Translations under genes and position numbers: made by a program | Shown here: positions 50,840 to 60,491 of the stretch, one piece after another | Layout of the letters: each line of letters opens with the position of its first letter | How positions within the stretch are numbered: position 1 is the stretch's first letter | The notes under the pieces: model-generated | Seen by the model: the letters and a program-made list of their open reading frames with translations, nothing else | Database searches by the model: none | Told to the model about the DNA's origin: nothing | Origin: G963717155 sp963717155 | GTDB taxonomy: Bacteria > Actinomycetota > Thermoleophilia > Gaiellales > JALYLC01 | Assembly: GCA_963717155.1 (NCBI GenBank) | Contig: OY970326.1 | Coordinates: forward strand, 2,418,001 to 2,482,000 | DNA: 64,000 bases | Direction: 5' to 3'

Positions 50840-53812
50840 ATGCTCCGGCACCCGGACTACACACGCGCACGGATCGCGGCGACCGCAGGGCGCCTGCGGG
50901 ACCAGATCTACCCGGACGTCCGCGCGGTGGACTCGCTCCGCATCAGCCCGCGCGTCGACCGGATCGGCTGGGACGAGGCGCGCGAGCTCACCTATCGGCC
51001 GGCCGCACTGGGCGAGCAGCTCGGCCCGCTCTGGAGCACGTTCTGGTTCGACGTCCGCGCAACCGTCCCGCCGACCTGGGATAGCCGAAGGGTCGACCTG
51101 CTCTGGGTGACGCACAGCGAGGCGACCCTGTGGATCGATGGACGCAGCGTGCAGGGTCTCAACTTCGGGTCCCCCGGCCAGCGACCGGACGCCACGCTGC
51201 GCCAGCACGCTCGCGCCGGGGAGGAGCTCGGGTTCCAGGTCGAGGTGGCCTGCAACGGGAAGTTCGGGACACTCGATCGACACTACGCCTCGATCGAGCC
51301 GGTCGTGCTCGACCGCTGCGACATCGCGTTGTTCGACGAGGAGGCGTGGGATCTCCTCTACGACTTCGAGGTGTTACGGCAGCTCGAGGCCGAACACGCC
51401 CGGGGCCTCGACCCGTCGCTCGCGGGGCAGCTGCTCGACCAGCTGAACCGCTTCTGCAACGTCTGGCGACCGGAGGATCGCGCTAGCTGGACGGAGGCCC
51501 GAGCAGAGCTGACACCGCTCTATGCCCAACGGAACGGCGACCACAGCCACGAGGTCGCCGCGATCGGACACGCGCACATCGATACCGCCTGGCTCTGGCC
51601 GATCGCGGAGACGTACCGGAAGTGCGTCCGGACGTTCAGCTCGCAGACCGCGTACATGGACGCGTATCCCGAGTACCGGTTCGCCTGCTCCCAGGCGCAG
51701 CAGTACGCCTGGATCAAGCAGCGCAACCCCGACCTGTACGAGCGGATCAGGCAGCGCGTCGCGCGCGGGCAGTTCATTCCCGTGGGAGGTACCTGGGTCG
51801 AGCCGGACTGCAACATCCCCTCCGGCGAGTCGCTCGTCCGGCAGTTCCTGCTCGGGCAGTCGTTCTTCGAGCGCGAGTTCGGCAGGCGCTGCCGCGAGTT
51901 CTGGAACCCGGACGTGTTCGGCTACAACGGCCAGCTGCCGCAGATCATGCGCGGAGCGGGCATCGAGCGGTTCCTCACCCAGAAGCTCTCCTGGAACCGC
52001 TTCAACAGGCCGGCGTACCACTCGTTCCTCTGGCAGGGCATCGACGGGAGCCGCGTCCTGACCCATTTCCCTCCGGCCGACACCTACAACGGGATCGCCA
52101 CCGTGGAGGAGATCCGCCGAACGGCACGCGACTACAAGGAGCACGACCGCTCGCACACGAGCTTCCTGCTGTACGGCTACGGCGATGGTGGCGGAGGCCC
52201 CGTCCGGGAGATGCTGGAGGTGCTCCGACGCGTCGGCGATCTCCAGGGGGTGCCGCGCACGACCCAGCGTTCCAGCGAGGAGTTCTTCTCGACGCTCGAA
52301 CGTGAGACCACCGACTGGCCGGTCCTCGTCGGCGAGCTGTACTTCGAGTATCACCGCGGGACGTACACCTCGCAGGCCGCGGTCAAGCGCGCCAACAGGA
52401 CGAGCGAGATCCTGCTGCACGACGTCGAGCTGCTCTCGGCGCTCGCGCACTGGCGTGGAGCCCGGCCGTACCCGCACGACGAGATCACGCGCCTCTGGCA
52501 GCTGCTCTGCTGCAACCAGTTCCACGACATCATCCCGGGCTCGTCGATCACCGAGGTCTACGAGGACGCGGCGCGCGAATACGACGAGATCTGGCGAGCA
52601 GGCACGTCGCTCCGCGAGTCTGCGCTCGACGCGCTCGCGGACGGATCCCATGCGTCGCACCCCCTCAACACGGTCGGGGCCCCGCGACGAGGCGTCGTTC
52701 GCTCACCCGCCGGAGACAACGTGCTCGTCGCGACGCCGGCCCTGGGAACCGGTCGCGTCGTGCAACCGGACGAGCCGGTCACGCTGACGGAGATCGATGC
52801 CGGATGGCAGCTCGAGAACGCACACCTGCGGGCCGTCGTCGATCCGGGCGGGCGAATGCGAAGCCTCGTCCACAAGCGAACCGGCCGCGAGGTGCTCGCC
52901 GCGACCGGGAACGTCGTCGAGATCTACCAGGACCAGCCGGTGAGCTGGGACGCCTGGGATGTGGACCCGTTCCACATGGAGACGCGCGAGGACTGCCCAC
53001 CGGCGCACGCCTCGCGCGTCGTCACCGTCGAGCCGCTGCGAGTCGAGATCGCCTTCGAGCACACGTTCGGCGAGACATCGACGGGTACGCAGACGATCCG
53101 GCTCGACGCCGATGCGCGACGCGTCGAGTGCGGCTGGTCGGTCGACTGGCGCGAGAGCGAGAAGATCCTGAAGGTGCGCTTCCCGGTCAACGTGCACAGC
53201 CCGAACGCGACGTACGAGATGCAGTTCGGCGCCGTCGAGCGCCCGACGCACTACACGACGTCCTACGACCTGGCCCGCTACGAGGTTCCGGGGCACAGAT
53301 GGGCCGACCTGTCCGAGCACGGCTTCGGGGTCGCGCTGCTCACCGACTCGAAGTACGGCTACAGCACCTTCGCGAACGAGATGCGCATCAGCCTGCTACG
53401 CGCGCCGAAGATGCCGGACCCGGTCGCCGACCAGGGCAGCCATCGCTTCCGTTACGCGATCTATCCGCACGAGGGGCGCTGGCAGGACGGGGGCGTCGTC
53501 GCGGAGGGGTTCGACCTCAACGCGCCGTTCGCGTGGTCGACCGTCGCGGTCGACACGGTCGTCGCCGTCGACACCCCGAACCTCGTGGTCGACACGGTCA
53601 AGCTCGCCGAGCGCGAGGACGCGATCGTCCTGCGACTGTACGAGGCGCACGGTGCGCGCGGACACGCGCATCTCCGCCTCGGCCTGGATGCGACCAGCGT
53701 GGTCGCGGCGAACCTGCTCGAGGACGAGACCGGCGACGTGCAGTTCGATGGCTCGGTGATCGAGCTCGACTACCGCCCGTTCGAGATCATCACGCTGATC
53801 CTGAGACGGTAG
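50840..53812 (+). CDS. Alpha-mannosidase, GH38
   Basis: A 990-residue GH38 enzyme. IGHAHIDTAWLWP supplies zinc ligands His244 and Asp248, FWNPDVFGYNGQLPQIMRGA the nucleophile Asp358, and CCNQFHDIIPGSS the zinc ligand His562. The N-terminal 240 residues are the usual beta domain and the last 350 the mannosidase C-terminal beta domains (GGRMRSLVHKRTGREVLAA). No signal peptide, so it probably works in the cytoplasm on alpha-mannosides or glycan fragments. It pairs with the cupin gene upstream. ATG 50840 is the first start after the cupin stop. Confidence 0.92.
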   Translation: MLRHPDYTRARIAATAGRLRDQIYPDVRAVDSLRISPRVDRIGWDEARELTYRPAALGEQLGPLWSTFWFDVRATVPPTWDSRRVDLLWVTHSEATLWIDGRSVQGLNFGSPGQRPDATLRQHARAGEELGFQVEVACNGKFGTLDRHYASIEPVVLDRCDIALFDEEAWDLLYDFEVLRQLEAEHARGLDPSLAGQLLDQLNRFCNVWRPEDRASWTEARAELTPLYAQRNGDHSHEVAAIGHAHIDTAWLWPIAETYRKCVRTFSSQTAYMDAYPEYRFACSQAQQYAWIKQRNPDLYERIRQRVARGQFIPVGGTWVEPDCNIPSGESLVRQFLLGQSFFEREFGRRCREFWNPDVFGYNGQLPQIMRGAGIERFLTQKLSWNRFNRPAYHSFLWQGIDGSRVLTHFPPADTYNGIATVEEIRRTARDYKEHDRSHTSFLLYGYGDGGGGPVREMLEVLRRVGDLQGVPRTTQRSSEEFFSTLERETTDWPVLVGELYFEYHRGTYTSQAAVKRANRTSEILLHDVELLSALAHWRGARPYPHDEITRLWQLLCCNQFHDIIPGSSITEVYEDAAREYDEIWRAGTSLRESALDALADGSHASHPLNTVGAPRRGVVRSPAGDNVLVATPALGTGRVVQPDEPVTLTEIDAGWQLENAHLRAVVDPGGRMRSLVHKRTGREVLAATGNVVEIYQDQPVSWDAWDVDPFHMETREDCPPAHASRVVTVEPLRVEIAFEHTFGETSTGTQTIRLDADARRVECGWSVDWRESEKILKVRFPVNVHSPNATYEMQFGAVERPTHYTTSYDLARYEVPGHRWADLSEHGFGVALLTDSKYGYSTFANEMRISLLRAPKMPDPVADQGSHRFRYAIYPHEGRWQDGGVVAEGFDLNAPFAWSTVAVDTVVAVDTPNLVVDTVKLAEREDAIVLRLYEAHGARGHAHLRLGLDATSVVAANLLEDETGDVQFDGSVIELDYRPFEIITLILRR

Positions 53813-53825
53813 GCCGCCGCAACGG

Positions 53826-54686
53826 TCACGCGGACGCCCACAGATGCGCCACGGCGTATGCGCGCCAGGGCGACCAGCGGCTGGCCTGCTCCTCGACAGC
53901 GCGCGTGCTGACCGGCCCGGCGCCGTTGCTCAGCACCTGGCGAAGGACGAGATCCGATGCGGGCAGCGCGTCGTGGTCGCCGAGGGCGCGCATCGCCACG
54001 TAGGCGGCGGTCCACGGGCCGATACCGGGAATCGCGAGCAGCGCCGCGCGGACTTCCTCGTGGTCGCCATCGGGCGCGAGCCCGAGCCTGCCGTCGCAGA
54101 TGGCGCGTGCGAGCGACACCAGGGTCGCCCCGCGCGAGGCGGGCATCCCGAGACCATCGAACGCCGCCGCCGCGAGCGCATCCGGGCGGGGAAACGCGAC
54201 ATGCAGCCCGCCCGCCGCGGTGGGTAGCGGCTGACCGAGTCGCGCAGCGATCCGGCCCGTGATCGTACGCGCGGCAGCGACCGAGATCTGCTGGCCGATG
54301 ATCGCGCGGACGGCGATCTCGAACCCGTCGAACGCGCCGGGCACGCGAAGGCCGGGCGTCCCCGCGACGAGCGGGCGCAGCCGTGGATCGGCGGAGAGCG
54401 CCGCGTCGATCACCGCAGGATCCGCGTCGAGGTCGAAGAGCCGCCGGACGCCGGCGAGCACCTGCTCGGTCACCTCAGCGAGCGAGTCGTCGATCTCGAC
54501 CTCGATCGCGCTTCCCGACGTCGGGACCTGCGCGGACACGACGCCGATGGCTCCTCCGATCGCGGCCACGCGCCGGTAGGAACCTGACGCGATCTCCTCG
54601 ACGCCGGGAATCGCGCGCTTCGAGAGGAAGCCGAGCAACGCCTCGCGCGCGAGCGGCGGGCGGTAGGCGAGGGTGTGCGAGGTCAC
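53826..54686 (-). CDS. DNA-3-methyladenine glycosylase (AlkA-like)
   Basis: A 286-residue helix-hairpin-helix glycosylase. The N-terminal AlkA_N-type domain (LAREALLGFLSKRAIPGVEE) precedes EIAVRAIIGQQISVAAARTI and the HhH motif IPGIGPWTAAYVAMRALGDH, with catalytic Asp245 in LPASDLVLRQ. It removes alkylated bases from DNA. It lies alone, convergent with the mannosidase gene (13 bases apart) and divergent from the M24 gene. No Ada domain is attached. Confidence 0.88.
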   Translation of the reverse strand: MTSHTLAYRPPLAREALLGFLSKRAIPGVEEIASGSYRRVAAIGGAIGVVSAQVPTSGSAIEVEIDDSLAEVTEQVLAGVRRLFDLDADPAVIDAALSADPRLRPLVAGTPGLRVPGAFDGFEIAVRAIIGQQISVAAARTITGRIAARLGQPLPTAAGGLHVAFPRPDALAAAAFDGLGMPASRGATLVSLARAICDGRLGLAPDGDHEEVRAALLAIPGIGPWTAAYVAMRALGDHDALPASDLVLRQVLSNGAGPVSTRAVEEQASRWSPWRAYAVAHLWASA

Positions 54687-54725
54687 GCTGACCCGAGCCT
54701 AGCGATCACCCGCAATGCTTTGCGA

Positions 54726-55871
54726 ATGGACGAGCGAGCAGAGCTTCTCGACCGCCAGGCCCGCGTACGCGATGCCGCGGAGCGCGAGGGCCTGAGCGGC
54801 GTCATCGCCCTCGGCCGTGCGTTCTACGACCGTCCGGGTCCATGCGCGTGGCTCACGGGGCACCAGCCGCCGTTCCTCGCCGCTGCACCTCAGCCGGGCC
54901 TGCGCGGCGCTGGCCATGCCGCGTTCGTGCTTCCGGTCGAGGGCCCGACGACGCTCGTGTGCGATCCGATGGGAGCACGTGAGGATCTCGTCGCGGCCGA
55001 CGCGCTCCGCAGCGGCGATGACGTCTGGCAGGTCCTCGTCAGCTCGCTCGTGGCAAGCGGGCTCTCGCGTGGGCCCGTCGGGCTCGCGGGCTGCGATCTT
55101 CTGCCGGCACCGTCGGCGGATGCGCTCGCCTCGCAGCTTTCCGGACTCGAGCTGCGGTCGGTCGACCCGGTCGTCGACGGGTTGCGGCAGATCAAGTCGC
55201 CACGCGAGCAGGCGCTGCTCGCCGGCGCGGCGACATGCGCCGACGCGGCGCTCCGAGCGACGATCGAGCTGCTGCGCGCCGGCGCGAGCGAGCGCGAGGC
55301 GGCGGCAGCGGGGACGGCTGCAGCGCTACGCGCGGGCGCCGATCACGTCCGATACCTGCGCGTCCACTCGGGCGAGTGGAGCGAGCGGGCGGCCCGCTGG
55401 CCTCCCGCACTCGACCGCGTGCCTGGCGAGGACGAGCTCGTGATGATCGACGTCATCGGGGCGCGCGACGGCTACGCGTTCGACGTCGCACGCACGATCG
55501 CACTCGCCGAGCCGACGCGAGCGCGCCGCGAGCTGCTCGACGCGTGCGCGGCCGCCGCGAACGCGGCCGCACTCGCCTGTCGAGCAGGTCGACAGGTCCG
55601 CGACGTGCTCGCCGCAGCGTCGGCGGTGTACGCCGAGGCGGGCCTCGCGGCGAACGCGCGCGCGTTCGCCGGACACGGGATCGGCATCGAGACAGTCGAG
55701 GCCCCGCTGCTCTCCGCCGCCTCCGCGTACGTCGAGCTCGTCGCCGGGATGGCGTTGTGCGTCGAGCCTGGCGTGGCCATCGCGGGCGTTGGCGGCGCGC
55801 TCATCGAGCACGAGCTGCTCGTCGGGGACGGGCCTCCTCGACTCCTCTGTGCGACACCGTCACTCAGCTGA
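54726..55871 (+). CDS. M24-family metallopeptidase (Xaa-Pro dipeptidase-like)
   Basis: A 381-residue pita-bread enzyme. The N-terminal creatinase-type domain ends near residue 160 (VDGLRQIKSPREQALLAGAA). The five metal ligands can be placed: Asp in VMIDVIGARDG, Asp in YAFDVARTI, His in AGHGIGIETVEAP, Glu in ALCVEPGVAI and Glu in LIEHELLVGDG. It should cleave Xaa-Pro or be a related hydrolase. ATG 54726 is used; an AATGCT hexamer lies six bases before it. Confidence 0.83.
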   Translation: MDERAELLDRQARVRDAAEREGLSGVIALGRAFYDRPGPCAWLTGHQPPFLAAAPQPGLRGAGHAAFVLPVEGPTTLVCDPMGAREDLVAADALRSGDDVWQVLVSSLVASGLSRGPVGLAGCDLLPAPSADALASQLSGLELRSVDPVVDGLRQIKSPREQALLAGAATCADAALRATIELLRAGASEREAAAAGTAAALRAGADHVRYLRVHSGEWSERAARWPPALDRVPGEDELVMIDVIGARDGYAFDVARTIALAEPTRARRELLDACAAAANAAALACRAGRQVRDVLAAASAVYAEAGLAANARAFAGHGIGIETVEAPLLSAASAYVELVAGMALCVEPGVAIAGVGGALIEHELLVGDGPPRLLCATPSLS

Positions 55872-55924
55872 ATCGCCCTGCGCGTCGATACCCCGAATGG
55901 GGCTCGTGCCGCGAGCCCGCGATC

Positions 55925-56995
55925 ATGGGTCAACTCACCGCCTCCGCACTCGTGCCGATCGTGGCTGCCAGCGTGCTGCTCCCCGCGCTGGCGCTCGCGT
56001 GCGTGGCCCTGCTCCAGGCATGTCGGGAGCGCCGGGACGCGCGCGCCGAGGAGCAACGCGGCCTGCTGCTCGATGCGCTCGCGCGCGCCGACCGGCCGGC
56101 GGTCCAGCTCGTCTGCTCGACGGCGTGCACCCGCGATGACCTGCGCGAGGCCATCCGGGTCGTCGCGGCTCGCTGGCTCCCCCACTCCCAGCGGATGCTG
56201 CTCGCCGAGACCGCGCGGGCGAGCGAGCTCCCCGGCGTGCTGCGCGCGCTCCTCGCGAGCGAGGACGGCATCACGCGCGGCCGTGCCGCGCATCTCATCG
56301 GCTTGCTCGGCGTGGTCGACGCGGCCTGCGAGCTCGAGCCGCTACTCGACGATCGCAATCCCGACGTGCGGCTCGCGGCGGCGCGCGCCGTCGGGCAGCT
56401 CGAGACGCGTGAGGGAGCGCGTGCGCTGATCCGCGCCCTCCGCAGCGGCGCGGTCGAGCCCGACCGCCTCGTCGAGCACCTCGCCTACCCCGCAGCCGTG
56501 ACCGAGCTGCTGAACGCGTTCTACACCCCCGGATTCCTGGCGATCCGCGACCTGATCGCCGAGGCGCTCGGCCTGACCCGCAGCCTTGCAGGTGTCACCG
56601 CGCTCGCTTCGCTCCTGCGGGTCGGAGGCGAGGAGGAGCGCCTGCGGGCCTGCCGTGCCCTCGGACGGATCGGCCGTGCAGAGATCGTGCCCCTGCTCGT
56701 CGAGGCGCTCGCCGACGATGCCTGGCGGGTCCGGGCCCAGGCGGCACGCGGGCTGAGCGGTCTCGCGGCCGGATCGTGCGTGCCCGAGCTCGAGCGGGCG
56801 CTGTCGGACGGGGCCTGGTGGGTGCGCGCGAACGCAGCGGAGGCACTCCGGTTTGCCGGCAGTGAGGGGCTCGCGGCCCTCCAGCGCGCCACGACCAGCG
56901 ACGATCGCTTCGCTGCCGAACGTGCCCGCGAGGCCCTGGCGCTCGTCTCGGCCGACGACGAGACCAGCGCACGACCGCTGGGGCTCGCGGCATGA
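55925..56995 (+). CDS. Membrane-anchored HEAT-repeat protein
   Basis: A 356-residue protein. One N-terminal helix (ALVPIVAASVLLPALALACV) is followed by a coil and at least seven HEAT-like helix pairs, for example GRAAHLIGLLGVVDAACELE, NPDVRLAAARAVGQLETREG, ERLRACRALGRIGRAEIVPL, AWRVRAQAARGLSGLAAGSC and WWVRANAAEALRFAGSEGLA. Such repeats bind proteins. Its ATGA overlap with a GT2 gene suggests the two work together, as scaffold and glycosyltransferase at the membrane. ATG 55925 precedes the membrane helix. Confidence 0.78.
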   Translation: MGQLTASALVPIVAASVLLPALALACVALLQACRERRDARAEEQRGLLLDALARADRPAVQLVCSTACTRDDLREAIRVVAARWLPHSQRMLLAETARASELPGVLRALLASEDGITRGRAAHLIGLLGVVDAACELEPLLDDRNPDVRLAAARAVGQLETREGARALIRALRSGAVEPDRLVEHLAYPAAVTELLNAFYTPGFLAIRDLIAEALGLTRSLAGVTALASLLRVGGEEERLRACRALGRIGRAEIVPLLVEALADDAWRVRAQAARGLSGLAAGSCVPELERALSDGAWWVRANAAEALRFAGSEGLAALQRATTSDDRFAAERAREALALVSADDETSARPLGLAA

Positions 56996-58261
56996 GCGCT
57001 CTCGACGGCGCGCTCGCCGACGTCAACCTCGCGCTGCTCGTCTACCTGGTCGCGCTGAACGTCGTGACAGGCGCCGTGATCGCGGTTGCCTGGATCGCGA
57101 GATCGCGGACGCAACACCGGCAGACGCTCGTCGAGTTCCAGACGATCTCGCACTCGGAGCTGACGACACCGCTCAGCATCATCGTCCCGGTCCGCGACGA
57201 GCAGCACGAGGTCGTACGATCGGTCCGCGAGCTCCTCGACGTCGTCTACCCGACGCTGGAGGTCATCGTCGTGAACGACGGCTCGCAGGACGGGACGTTC
57301 GACGCCCTTCGGCACGCATTCTCGCTCGTCGAGGTCGAGCGCGTCCCGCGGGCCCGCATCGCATCGCGCCTGGTGCTCGGCGTGTACGCGAGCCCGCTCG
57401 ATCAGCGTCTGCTCGTGCTCGACAAGCAGGCGGGAGGACGGGGCGACTCCCTCAACGCCGGCCTGCGCTTCGCCCGCTTCCCGCTGTTCTGTCCGGTCGA
57501 CTCGTCCATGCGGCTCGACCGCGACGCGCTGGTGCGCATGGCACGGACGTTCCAGACGCACCCGCAGACCGTTGCGTGCCGCGCCAGCACGCGCATCGCT
57601 GCGAAGGGCTCGCTGCTCGCGAGCATGCAACGCGTCGGGCGACTCCGCGCGCTGCTGCTCGGCAGGCTGGGCTCGATCGGGATGCTGCGCCGCGACACGG
57701 TCGTCGACGCGGGCGGCTACGACCCCGGCATCGCGGGCGAAGATCTCGAGCTGGCCCTTCGACTGCACCGCCACTGCCGCGATCGACGCCTGCCCTACCG
57801 GCTCGCATCCGTCGCGCAACCGGTCGCCACGACGACGGCTTCGCAGGGCCTGCGCACCGCGCTCGCCCAGGAGCGGCGCCGGCAGCGCGGGCCTCATCGA
57901 GTCGCTCGCGCGCCACCGCGGAATGCTGTTCCGGCCCCGCTACGGCGCGATCGGCTGGCTCGCACTCCCCTACCTCTCGCTCGTCGCGTCGCTCGGCCTG
58001 CTCGGCGCCGTCGCAGGCTACGGCGCGGCCATCGCCGCACTCGCCATCGGGGCCGTTGACCCCTCGCTGACCGTCGCCCTGGTGGTGCTCTGCGTGACGT
58101 CGGGGCTCACCCTCTCGCTGGGCGCACTGCTGCTCGACGAGCGCCCTCGGAGGTCGCGGCTCGTGGCGGCAGCGATCGTCGAGAGCATCGGCTACCGGCA
58201 GCTCGTCACGCTCGCACGCGCATGCGCAGCGTGGGCGCCGCGCCGCCCCTCGCAGCTCTAG
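56992..58261 (+). pseudogene. Family 2 glycosyltransferase, frameshifted near 57890
   Basis: The product would be a membrane GT2 of about 423 residues. The first frame gives a TM helix (LALLVYLVALNVVTGAVIAV), LSIIVPVRDEQHEVVRSVRE, VNDGSQDGTFDAL, PVDSSMRLDRDAL and AGEDLELALRLH, then turns into arginine-rich nonsense after QERRRQRG. The +1 frame continues at once with LIESLARHRGMLFRPRYGAI and two C-terminal TM helices (LPYLSLVASLGLLGAVAGYG and onward) to 58261. A single extra base near GCGGGCCTC (57887-57895) explains it. It may be a true frameshift, a sequencing error, or rarely a programmed shift. All catalytic motifs lie before the break. Confidence 0.75.
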
Positions 58262-58384
58262 CGGCCGCCACCGGCGGTCCGCGGGCTACGCTTATCGGGC
58301 GATGCTCGCCCACACTGTCCACCACGCTCGATTTCCGAGGCTATTCCGGGGCGCGCCCGCACGCCTGCAGGCGGTGGACGGGAC

Positions 58385-59632
58385 ATGAGCAGGGTCTTCG
58401 CATCGAGGATCAAGAAGCTCCCGGTCCTGAACCCGGAGGGCGAGCGCATCGGGCGCATCAGCGACCTCGTCGTCACCCTTCCGCCGGGGACCGCTCCCCG
58501 CCTGACCGGCATCGTCGTCGCCGATGGCCGCCGCCGCACGTTCGTCGGGTCGGGCTCGGTTGCCGAGATCGACCGGGGCGGCGTGCGCCTGCGCAGTGCG
58601 CGCGTCTCGACCCGCACGTTCCAGCAGAAGACGGGAGAGCTCCGCGTCCTCGGTCAGCTCATCGACCGCCGTGCCGTTGACAGCCGCGACAACACGCCCG
58701 TGCACATCAACGATGTCGCGATCGAGAGCTCTGTCGCAGGCGGCTGGGAGATCGTTGCCGCCGACGTCGTAGAGCCGATCGGACGCTTCGGACGCGCCAG
58801 GCACCGACAGGTTCCGTGGGACCGGCTGCGGGGCCTCGAGGTATCGGCGACCGCAGCGAGCCGCGCCGCCCTGCTCGAGGGCGAGCGGCCGGCCGACGTC
58901 GCCGAGACCCTGCTCGCCCTGTCCGCGCCCGAGCGGGCGCAGCTCTTCGCGGCGCTCGACGACGAGCGCGCCGCCGACGTCCTGCAGGAGCTCGAGGAGG
59001 AGGACTCGCTCAGCCTCCTCGCCACGCTCCCCGACGAGCGCGCGGGTGACGTGCTCGCGGCGATGAACTCCGACGACGCCGCAGACCTGGTCCAGCACCT
59101 TCCCGTCGAGCGGCGTAGCGAGCTGCTCGCACTGCTCGAGCCCGACGAGGCAGCGCCCGTCGAGCGCCTGCTCGCCTACGGCGAGCGAACCGCAGGTGGC
59201 CTCATGTCGGTGAACCCCGTGATCGTCCCGCCGAACGCGACGATTGCAGAGGCCCTCGCCCGCCTTCGCGAGCGCGAGCTGACCCCGTCGCTCGGCTCGG
59301 CGGCGTACGTCTGCCGCCCACCGCTCGAGACGCCGACCGGGACATATCTGGGCGTCACCTACCTGCAGGCGCTGCTTCGCGCGGCGCCGTTCGACAGCGT
59401 CTCGAAGGTGATCGACCGCGACCTCGAGGGTGTGCGACCCGACGCCGAGGGCGTCGACGTGGCTCGACAGCTTGCGCGCTACTCGCTCGTCGCCCTCCCC
59501 GTCGTCAGCGACTCGGGCAGCCTGCTCGGCGCGGTCGCGGTGGAGGACGTGCTCGACCACCTGCTGCCCGACCGCTGGCGGGCGGCGGAACAGGATGGCG
59601 ACCAGAACGGGCGTCCCGAAGGAGGTGCGTGA
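58385..59632 (+). CDS. Soluble MgtE_N/CBS protein with PRC-barrel-like N-terminus
   Basis: A 415-residue protein. Residues 1-80 and 85-165 look like two PRC-barrel units (VLNPEGERIGRISDLVVTLP and WEIVAADVVEPIGRF). Then an MgtE_N superhelix (ALDDERAADVLQELEEEDSL, DDAADLVQHLPVERRSELL) and a CBS pair (LMSVNPVIVPPNATIAEALA to LPVVSDSGSLLGAVAVEDVL). MgtE transporters have the same N and CBS parts plus five membrane helices, which are missing here, so it is a stand-alone sensor for magnesium or nucleotides. The TGA overlaps the GTG of a DUF1003 gene, a pair common in actinobacteria. Confidence 0.82.
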   Translation: MSRVFASRIKKLPVLNPEGERIGRISDLVVTLPPGTAPRLTGIVVADGRRRTFVGSGSVAEIDRGGVRLRSARVSTRTFQQKTGELRVLGQLIDRRAVDSRDNTPVHINDVAIESSVAGGWEIVAADVVEPIGRFGRARHRQVPWDRLRGLEVSATAASRAALLEGERPADVAETLLALSAPERAQLFAALDDERAADVLQELEEEDSLSLLATLPDERAGDVLAAMNSDDAADLVQHLPVERRSELLALLEPDEAAPVERLLAYGERTAGGLMSVNPVIVPPNATIAEALARLRERELTPSLGSAAYVCRPPLETPTGTYLGVTYLQALLRAAPFDSVSKVIDRDLEGVRPDAEGVDVARQLARYSLVALPVVSDSGSLLGAVAVEDVLDHLLPDRWRAAEQDGDQNGRPEGGA

Positions 59633-60117
59633 CGATGGACTATCCGCTGCTGCGGCGCCTGCGACCGGGGCCGCTCGACGCTCCGCGCCGCGCCCGGCGC
59701 TTCGAGGCCCACTACGACCCCGACGCGTTCGGACGGTTCTCCGAGGGGATCGCGCGCTTCTTCGGAACCGCTCGCTACCTCGTCTTCCAGACGATCATCG
59801 TGGTCTTCTGGATCACGCTCAACGTGGTCGCCGTCAGCCTCCGCTGGGATCCCTACCCGTTCATCCTTCTGAACCTCGTGTTCTCGACACAGGCTGCGTA
59901 CGCGGCGCCGCTGATCCTGCTCGCGCAGAACCGCCAGGCCGAGCGCGACCAGCAACAGGTCGACTCCGACCGCATGAGGAACGTGAGAGCGGAGGCGAAC
60001 GCCGAGTTCCTCGCGCGTGAGCTCGCGGCAGCGCGCATCAGCCTCGGGCGCATGGAGGCGTCGCTCGCCCGCATCGAGGACGAGCAGCGAGAACGCGACG
60101 AGCGCGAACAGGCCTAG
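59629..60117 (+). CDS. DUF1003 membrane protein
   Basis: A 162-residue protein with two membrane helices: YLVFQTIIVVFWITLNVVAV and PFILLNLVFSTQAAYAAPLI, then LLAQNRQAERDQQQVDSD, the DUF1003 signature, and a long charged coiled coil to the end. Its partner, a soluble MgtE_N/CBS protein, is translated just before it with a GTGA overlap, so the two probably form one membrane complex linked to ion homeostasis. This job is inferred. The 3' end overlaps the convergent VOC gene by four bases. Confidence 0.87.
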   Translation: MTMDYPLLRRLRPGPLDAPRRARRFEAHYDPDAFGRFSEGIARFFGTARYLVFQTIIVVFWITLNVVAVSLRWDPYPFILLNLVFSTQAAYAAPLILLAQNRQAERDQQQVDSDRMRNVRAEANAEFLARELAAARISLGRMEASLARIEDEQRERDEREQA

Positions 60118-60491
60118 GAGGTCACGCCCGGCATGCCGAGCGGAGGCGGCGAGGCGAACACCTCGAGCAGGTTGCCCGCCGGATCGCGGATGAAGCGCCG
60201 CGGCGATCCCCAGAGGTCATCGCTCACGTGCACCTGCCCCCCATGCTCGACGACGCGAGCGAGGGTGTCCTCGAAATCGTCGACCTGGAGCGCGAAGTGG
60301 GCGCCCGAGGTCGATGCGCCCTGCCCTTCGAGCAAGTGGATGTGATCGCCGTTCGGCAGCTCGAACCAGGCGATGCCCGCCAGGTTCTCGACCTGCCGCA
60401 GCCCGAGGACGTCGCGGTAGAAGGCGGCGCAGCGCTCGAGATCCTGCGCGGGAACCTGCACCGACGCGTGATGTAGCCGGACTGGCGGCAT
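60114..60491 (-). CDS. VOC-superfamily protein (glyoxalase/dioxygenase-like)
   Basis: A 125-residue one-domain protein with the two beta-alpha-beta modules of the VOC fold: LHHASVQVPAQDLERCAAFY with RDVLGLRQVEN, then GAHFALQVDDFEDTLARVVE and RRFIRDPAGNLLEVF. The metal ligands would be His near the start, His in DHIHLLEG or AHFALQ, and Glu in NLLEVF. The substrate cannot be told. ATG 60491 shares one base with the stop of the siroheme decarboxylase-like gene; the longer frame upstream is not supported. Confidence 0.8.
   Translation of the reverse strand: MPPVRLHHASVQVPAQDLERCAAFYRDVLGLRQVENLAGIAWFELPNGDHIHLLEGQGASTSGAHFALQVDDFEDTLARVVEHGGQVHVSDDLWGSPRRFIRDPAGNLLEVFASPPPLGMPGVTS

Noticed and set aside
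50483..50840. Mannosidase frame open far upstream through the cupin gene
   Set aside because: That part is a shadow of the cupin gene; GH38 similarity starts at ATG 50840.
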